Assembly: GCA_944372315.1 (NCBI GenBank)
Contig: CALVYX010000096.1
Span: forward strand, 1-5,427
Source of the DNA: an uncultured Bacilli bacterium
Lineage (GTDB): Bacteria > Bacillota_I > Bacilli_A > RF39 > UBA660
Length of the DNA stretch: 5,427 bases
Direction: 5' to 3'
Shown here in pieces: positions 4,623 to 5,427 of this stretch. Under the pieces are notes generated by a model, which was given only the letters and a program-made list of their open reading frames with translations, made no database searches and was not told the origin of the DNA. Numbering within the stretch: the stretch's first letter is position 1; the number at the start of each line of letters is the position of its first letter. The position numbers and the translations under genes are program-made.

Positions 4623-5427
4623 GGACTCATCACGAGGCGGAACGAGTCGCGGTTGCCGCCACCACCATTGCCGATGCCGAAGCCGAAAACTCCTGCATCA
4701 GTATTACCCTCATAGTAACCGCCGCGCACCAACCAGGGATACGTCTCGTTTACCATGTTGTGATAATCACTATACCAGCCACTTGTTTCACTTAATCCAT
4801 GTCCTTTACATTCTTCTCCATTACATGCTGTACTTGGATCTCCTGTTGTATATAAATTATAATATTTACTATCTAATGTTAAGGGTTCACTGAATCCACT
4901 ATTTGCAGCCATATTATTATAGTTTGCCATTACATATTCCCAAGCACCACCTGACATGTCATAGACTCCATAGATTGTTCCGGTTGTACTTGCTCCTACT
5001 CCTTTTCCTACTGTTCCATCTTCTGTTCTTATATTATTATCATATTCATATTGACATCCATAATCAGTATTAGGGTTTGATGGACTTCCATAACTACATC
5101 CTGTTATATAGACATTACTTTTATTTTGATATACTTCCTTATTTGCACCTGTGAAATTCTCATTTCCTAGTTTTCCATATCTTGACTGACTAAGGTAACT
5201 TACTACTGCCCATTCATTATTCTTCATTGCATGAGAATTCATACTTGTACTAAAGCCATATCTATTTCCTGCTGCACTTACCTTTAACCCTACATTATAG
5301 ATATTACTTACATTTATATATCTCCAACTTGTAACGTTTGGCTTTATCATTGGATCTAAGCTAGTTGTATTTCCTCCTCCATAACTTGCACTTGGATTAC
5401 TACTACTTGTCTCAAACTTTCCTACCC
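4613..5427 (-). CDS. DGR target protein with C-terminal C-type lectin/FGE-like variable domain, 5' end missing
   Basis: The last 270 codons are visible; the frame is open to the right edge, so the ATG at 5350 is almost certainly internal. The region upstream of it is Ser/Gly/Thr-rich and looks like a linker. The body carries NNEWAVVSYLSQSRYG and GVYDMSGGAWEYVM (4928-4969), the latter a version of the G-x-YDM-x-GN-x-WEW signature of formylglycine-generating-enzyme/C-type-lectin folds, and it ends in the RGG...SFRLVM core that forms the variable ligand-binding face in DGR targets such as Mtd. Four visible Cys, in two pairs spaced 14 and 5 residues apart, would suit an extracellular protein; location is inferred because the N-terminus is absent. 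The ligand is unknown. It is followed by a hairpin, then a strong terminator, and lies on the same strand as avd and RT. Confidence 0.9.
   Translation of the reverse strand, partial: VGKFETSSSNPSASYGGGNTTSLDPMIKPNVTSWRYINVSNIYNVGLKVSAAGNRYGFSTSMNSHAMKNNEWAVVSYLSQSRYGKLGNENFTGANKEVYQNKSNVYITGCSYGSPSNPNTDYGCQYEYDNNIRTEDGTVGKGVGASTTGTIYGVYDMSGGAWEYVMANYNNMAANSGFSEPLTLDSKYYNLYTTGDPSTACNGEECKGHGLSETSGWYSDYHNMVNETYPWLVRGGYYEGNTDAGVFGFGIGNGGGGNRDSFRLVMSPSP
4628..4734 (-). repeat. Variable repeat (VR) of the DGR target
   Basis: This 107-bp segment encodes the C-terminal LVRGGYYEGNTDAGVF, a Gly-rich stretch, then NRDSFRLVM. Against TR1 (1844-1950) it has no gaps and 18 differences, 17 of them at TR adenines; Asn codons became Tyr, Gly and Asp, and AAA became CGC (Arg). 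Identity ends at 4734 on one side and at 4627 on the other. The 19 bp at the stop-codon end (CATCACGAGGCGGAACGAG on the plus strand) are unchanged and act as the IMH. The exception to the adenine rule is position 4709. Confidence 0.95.

Overview
The window is a chromosomal segment of an AT-rich, low-GC Gram-positive-type bacterium, inferred from its A+T content, AGGAGG-type ribosome binding sites, TTGACA/TATAAT-like promoters and an rpsL start. It uses the standard code, with TGG for Trp. An uncultured gut Bacilli/Clostridia lineage is plausible but cannot be proved from this sequence. The main content is a diversity-generating retroelement (DGR) with an unusual architecture. Nearly everything reads on the minus strand, except one plus-strand redox gene.

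Layout, following minus-strand transcription from right to left. At 5427-4613 lies the 3' part of a large variable protein with a C-type-lectin/FGE-like fold; its last 107 bp are the variable repeat (VR), followed by a small hairpin and a strong terminator. At 3762-4421, on the plus strand, is a flavin reductase-rubredoxin fusion (Hrb type) that is probably a passenger. From about 3600 down to 1704 is a non-coding tandem array. It holds five template-repeat (TR) units, each about 330 bp, and a sixth decayed unit at the right end. Each unit has the same plan: a promoter-like motif, an adenine-rich TR whose two ends are invariant, and a conserved ~140-nt structured 3' element. After the array come avd (1683-1327) and the DGR reverse transcriptase (1342-272), overlapping by 16 bp. 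Then comes a short intergenic region with a good promoter, and the start of rpsL (56-1).

How the parts work together. RT plus Avd should copy TR RNA into cDNA with errors at template adenines and install it in the VR of the lectin-like gene. Direct comparison supports this. The VR (4628-4734) and TR1 (1844-1950) are both 107 bp and differ at 18 positions, 17 of them at template adenines. TR2 to TR5 differ in length and in fixed positions and match no VR here, so they probably serve other target genes elsewhere in the genome.

The most notable point is the array itself: five different templates, each apparently with its own promoter and its own copy of the RNA element that in known DGRs supports cDNA priming, all served by one avd/RT pair. 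The one non-adenine VR/TR1 difference is matched by TR3, which hints at template switching. The sixth unit has a TR-type flank but a VR-like, adenine-poor core.
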